In this document: positions 13,556 through 14,928 of the stretch, piece after piece
Numbering within the stretch: the stretch's first letter is position 1
Layout of the letters: every line of letters starts with the position of its first letter
NCBI GenBank assembly: GCA_017430945.1
Contig: JAFRMB010000089.1
Coordinates: forward strand, 1 to 14,928
Source: Clostridia bacterium
GTDB taxonomy: Bacteria > Bacillota_A > Clostridia > Christensenellales > Aristaeellaceae
Direction: 5' to 3'
Length of the DNA: 14,928 nt
Program-made: the position numbers and the translations under genes
The notes under the pieces: model-generated
Databases searched by the model: none
The model's input: only the letters and a program-made list of their open reading frames with translations
What the model was told of the DNA's origin: nothing

Positions 13556-14404
13556 ATGAATATCCGCAAGCTCATCGCGGTCGTGCTGGCCGCACTGCTC
13601 ATCGTCTCCTCTGCCGCTGCGCTGGCCGAGATCACCATCGGCGTGCCGAACGACCCCACCAACGAGGCGCGCGCGCTGCAGCTGCTGGCCGACAACGGCA
13701 TCATCGAGCTTTCCGCTGACGCGAGCGAGCTGGCCACCAAGGCGGACGTCGTCACCGAGGGCATCACCATCGAGGAGGTCCAGGCGGACCTGCTGGTCAA
13801 CCAGCTGCCGGATCTGGATTACGCCGTCATCAACTCCAACTTCGTGCTGGACGCGCTGGACGCCGGCATCGAGATCAATGCCGCGCTGCTGACCGAGGCG
13901 GAGGACAAGTACCTGCCCCGCGCCAACATCATCGCCGTGCACGCTGACAACGTGGACGCCGACCTGACCAAGGCCCTGGTGGCCGCCGCCGCCAGCCAGC
14001 AGGTGGCCGACTACATCGCCGAGACCTACGCCGGCGCCGTGCTCTCCGTGGTGGAGAACCCCACCGACGGCTACGATGCTTCTGTGGACTATGACGCGCT
14101 GGCCGGCCAGAAGATCGTCATCGCCGCCAGCCCCGCGCCCCACGCCCAGATCCTGGAGATCGTGAAGGGCATCCTGGCCGAGAAGGGCATCGAGCTGGAC
14201 ATCGAGATCTTCACCGGCTACACCGAGGAGAACCCCGCCGTGGACGCGGGCGACGCCTACGCCAACTACTTCCAGCACCAGCCCTACCTGGATGAGGAAG
14301 TCGCGCAGAACGGCTACAAGGTCGAGAGCGTGGCCATCATCCACACCGAGCCCATGGGCCTCTACGGCGGCAAGCAGGCCGATCTGAGCGCGCTGGGCAA
14401 GTGA
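13556..14404 (+). CDS. metQ: MetQ/NlpA-family methionine-binding protein with swapped (circularly permuted) halves
   Basis: This 282-residue exported solute-binding protein probably delivers methionine to the MetNI importer. Residues 1-25 are a signal peptide ending ALA-E, a signal peptidase I-type site. There is no cysteine anywhere, so it has no lipobox. Residues 26-166 (IGVPNDPTNEARALQLL, LDYAVINSNFVLDAL, PRANIIAV, ETYAGAV) correspond to the C-terminal half of ordinary MetQ. Residues 167-183 are a linker. Residues 184-282 (KIVIAASPAPHAQILE, ANYFQHQPYLDEE, EPMGLYGGKQADLSALGK) correspond to the half that normally follows the signal peptide. Total length is normal for the family. AGGAGG lies 7 bases before ATG 13556. 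A metN gene follows 112 bases downstream. Family membership is clear. The permutation is a reading from remembered family sequences and needs an alignment. Confidence 0.88.
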   Translation: MNIRKLIAVVLAALLIVSSAAALAEITIGVPNDPTNEARALQLLADNGIIELSADASELATKADVVTEGITIEEVQADLLVNQLPDLDYAVINSNFVLDALDAGIEINAALLTEAEDKYLPRANIIAVHADNVDADLTKALVAAAASQQVADYIAETYAGAVLSVVENPTDGYDASVDYDALAGQKIVIAASPAPHAQILEIVKGILAEKGIELDIEIFTGYTEENPAVDAGDAYANYFQHQPYLDEEVAQNGYKVESVAIIHTEPMGLYGGKQADLSALGK

Positions 14405-14420
14405 TGCGGGACGGACCCCT

Positions 14421-14449
14421 TTGACAGGAGCCCTGTTTCCGGGTATAAT
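14421..14449 (+). promoter_or_regulatory. Consensus sigma-A promoter of metN
   Basis: Perfect TTGACA (14421-14426) and perfect TATAAT (14444-14449) hexamers are 17 bases apart, starting 16 bases after the metQ stop. The palindrome CCGTACGG (14454-14461) covers the predicted transcription start and could be an operator. Confidence 0.85.
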
Positions 14450-14467
14450 GGTACCGTACGGAACGAT

Positions 14468-14502
14468 GGGACACACCCTGACCCGGTGTGTCCCTTGATT
14501 TT
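14468..14502 (+). terminator. Intrinsic terminator in the metN leader, possible attenuator
   Basis: A perfect 10-bp stem (GGGACACACC 14468-14477 with GGTGTGTCCC 14485-14494) has a 7-base loop and is followed by TTGATTTT (14495-14502). It lies between the metN promoter and the metN GGAGG. It would end metQ transcripts and also transcripts from the metN promoter unless it is disrupted. Confidence 0.75.
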
Positions 14503-14516
14503 GGAGGCGAAAGCCC

Positions 14517-14928
14517 ATGATCGAACTGCGCAATCTGTCCAAGAGGTTCGTCACCGCGGACGGGCCGGTGGAGGCGCTGAACAACGTGAACCTCACCGTG
14601 AACGACGGCGACATCTACGGCATCATCGGCATGTCGGGCGCGGGCAAGAGCACGCTCGTGCGCTGCATCAACATGCTGGAGCGGCCCACCGAAGGCACCG
14701 TGTTGCTGGACGGCCGGGACCTGGGCGCGCTCGACAAGAAGGAGATGCAGCTGGTTCGGCGGGAGGTCACGATGATCTTTCAGTCGTTCAACCTGCTCAT
14801 GCAGTCCACGTGCCTGCAGAACATCATGTTCCCGCTGAAGCTGGCGCACGTGCCCAGAGCACAGGCCGAGGCGCGCGCCCGCGAGCTGCTGGGGACCGTG
14901 GGCCTGCCGGACAAGGCGGGCGCTTACC
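14517..14928 (+). CDS. metN: Methionine ABC transporter ATP-binding protein, 3' partial
   Basis: The first 137 residues of an ABC ATPase are present and the gene runs off the window end. MIELRNLSKRF is followed by GPVEALNNVNL, Walker A IGMSGAGKST (37-46), LVRCINMLERPTEGTV, and the Q-loop IFQSFNLLMQST with Q89. The CINxLERPTEG and FNLL stretches are typical of MetN, which powers methionine uptake with the permease MetI and the binding protein MetQ. The signature motif, Walker B and the C-terminal methionine-sensing domain lie beyond the window. GGAGG (14503-14507) lies 9 bases before ATG 14517. The adjacent MetQ-like gene supports the methionine assignment. A metI permease gene would be expected downstream. 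Confidence 0.9.
   Translation, partial: MIELRNLSKRFVTADGPVEALNNVNLTVNDGDIYGIIGMSGAGKSTLVRCINMLERPTEGTVLLDGRDLGALDKKEMQLVRREVTMIFQSFNLLMQSTCLQNIMFPLKLAHVPRAQAEARARELLGTVGLPDKAGAY

Noticed and set aside
13556..14404. Reading the MetQ-like gene as two adjacent gene fragments or a pseudogene
   Set aside because: A single uninterrupted frame has a signal peptide, a good ribosome binding site, normal total length and strongly biased codons. Both halves keep their conserved motifs, so it looks like a functional gene.

Overview
The window looks like chromosomal DNA of a high-GC member of the Bacillota, probably a Clostridia-type anaerobe. The support is indirect: strong GGAGG-type ribosome binding sites, housekeeping promoters close to TTGACA-17-TATAAT, a Gram-positive-style cardiolipin synthase, a secreted protein with bacterial Ig-like (BIG_2-type) repeats, and a nucleoside kinase fused to a ThrRS-like N-terminus. 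I see no rRNA, tRNA, CRISPR array, insertion sequence or phage gene. Species cannot be named from the sequence.

Layout. (1) 2-934: the 3' part of an oligopeptide-type ABC solute-binding protein gene that stops early, followed by a hairpin terminator. (2) 1049-2641: cardiolipin synthase, with its own promoter. (3) 2749-5361, minus strand: a large secreted protein with a signal peptide, an acidic repeat linker, about five Ig-like domains and a ComEC-like metallo-beta-lactamase domain. It is convergent with cls across a shared hairpin. (4) 5577-9837: a tight argC-argJ-argB-argD operon, running from N-acetylglutamate to N-acetylornithine with acetyl recycling. Its promoter carries an ARG-box-like site and two inverted repeats, and it ends at a strong terminator. 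(5) 10011-12346: a phosphoribosyltransferase of the Apt type and a uridine-kinase-like protein, suggesting nucleotide salvage. (6) 12526-13254, minus strand: an HprK/PEPCK-like P-loop protein of unknown role. (7) 13556 to the end: a methionine-type ABC transporter, with the MetQ-like binding protein and the start of the MetN ATPase.

The most unusual feature is the MetQ-like protein at 13556-14404. Its two halves are in swapped order compared with the standard MetQ/NlpA family. The segment that is normally C-terminal directly follows the signal peptide, and the segment that is normally N-terminal ends the protein. This is what a circular permutation would give. It also has no cysteine, so it cannot be a lipoprotein like typical Gram-positive MetQ.

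The metN leader contains a near-perfect promoter followed almost at once by a perfect intrinsic-terminator hairpin, before the metN ribosome binding site. This suggests attenuation or strongly reduced metN expression.

The longest gene-free interval, 13255-13555 (about 300 bases), holds two divergent promoters, two leader hairpins and a palindromic candidate operator. No S-box (SAM-I) riboswitch or T-box is visible there. The other gaps are under about 220 bases, and their contents are listed below.
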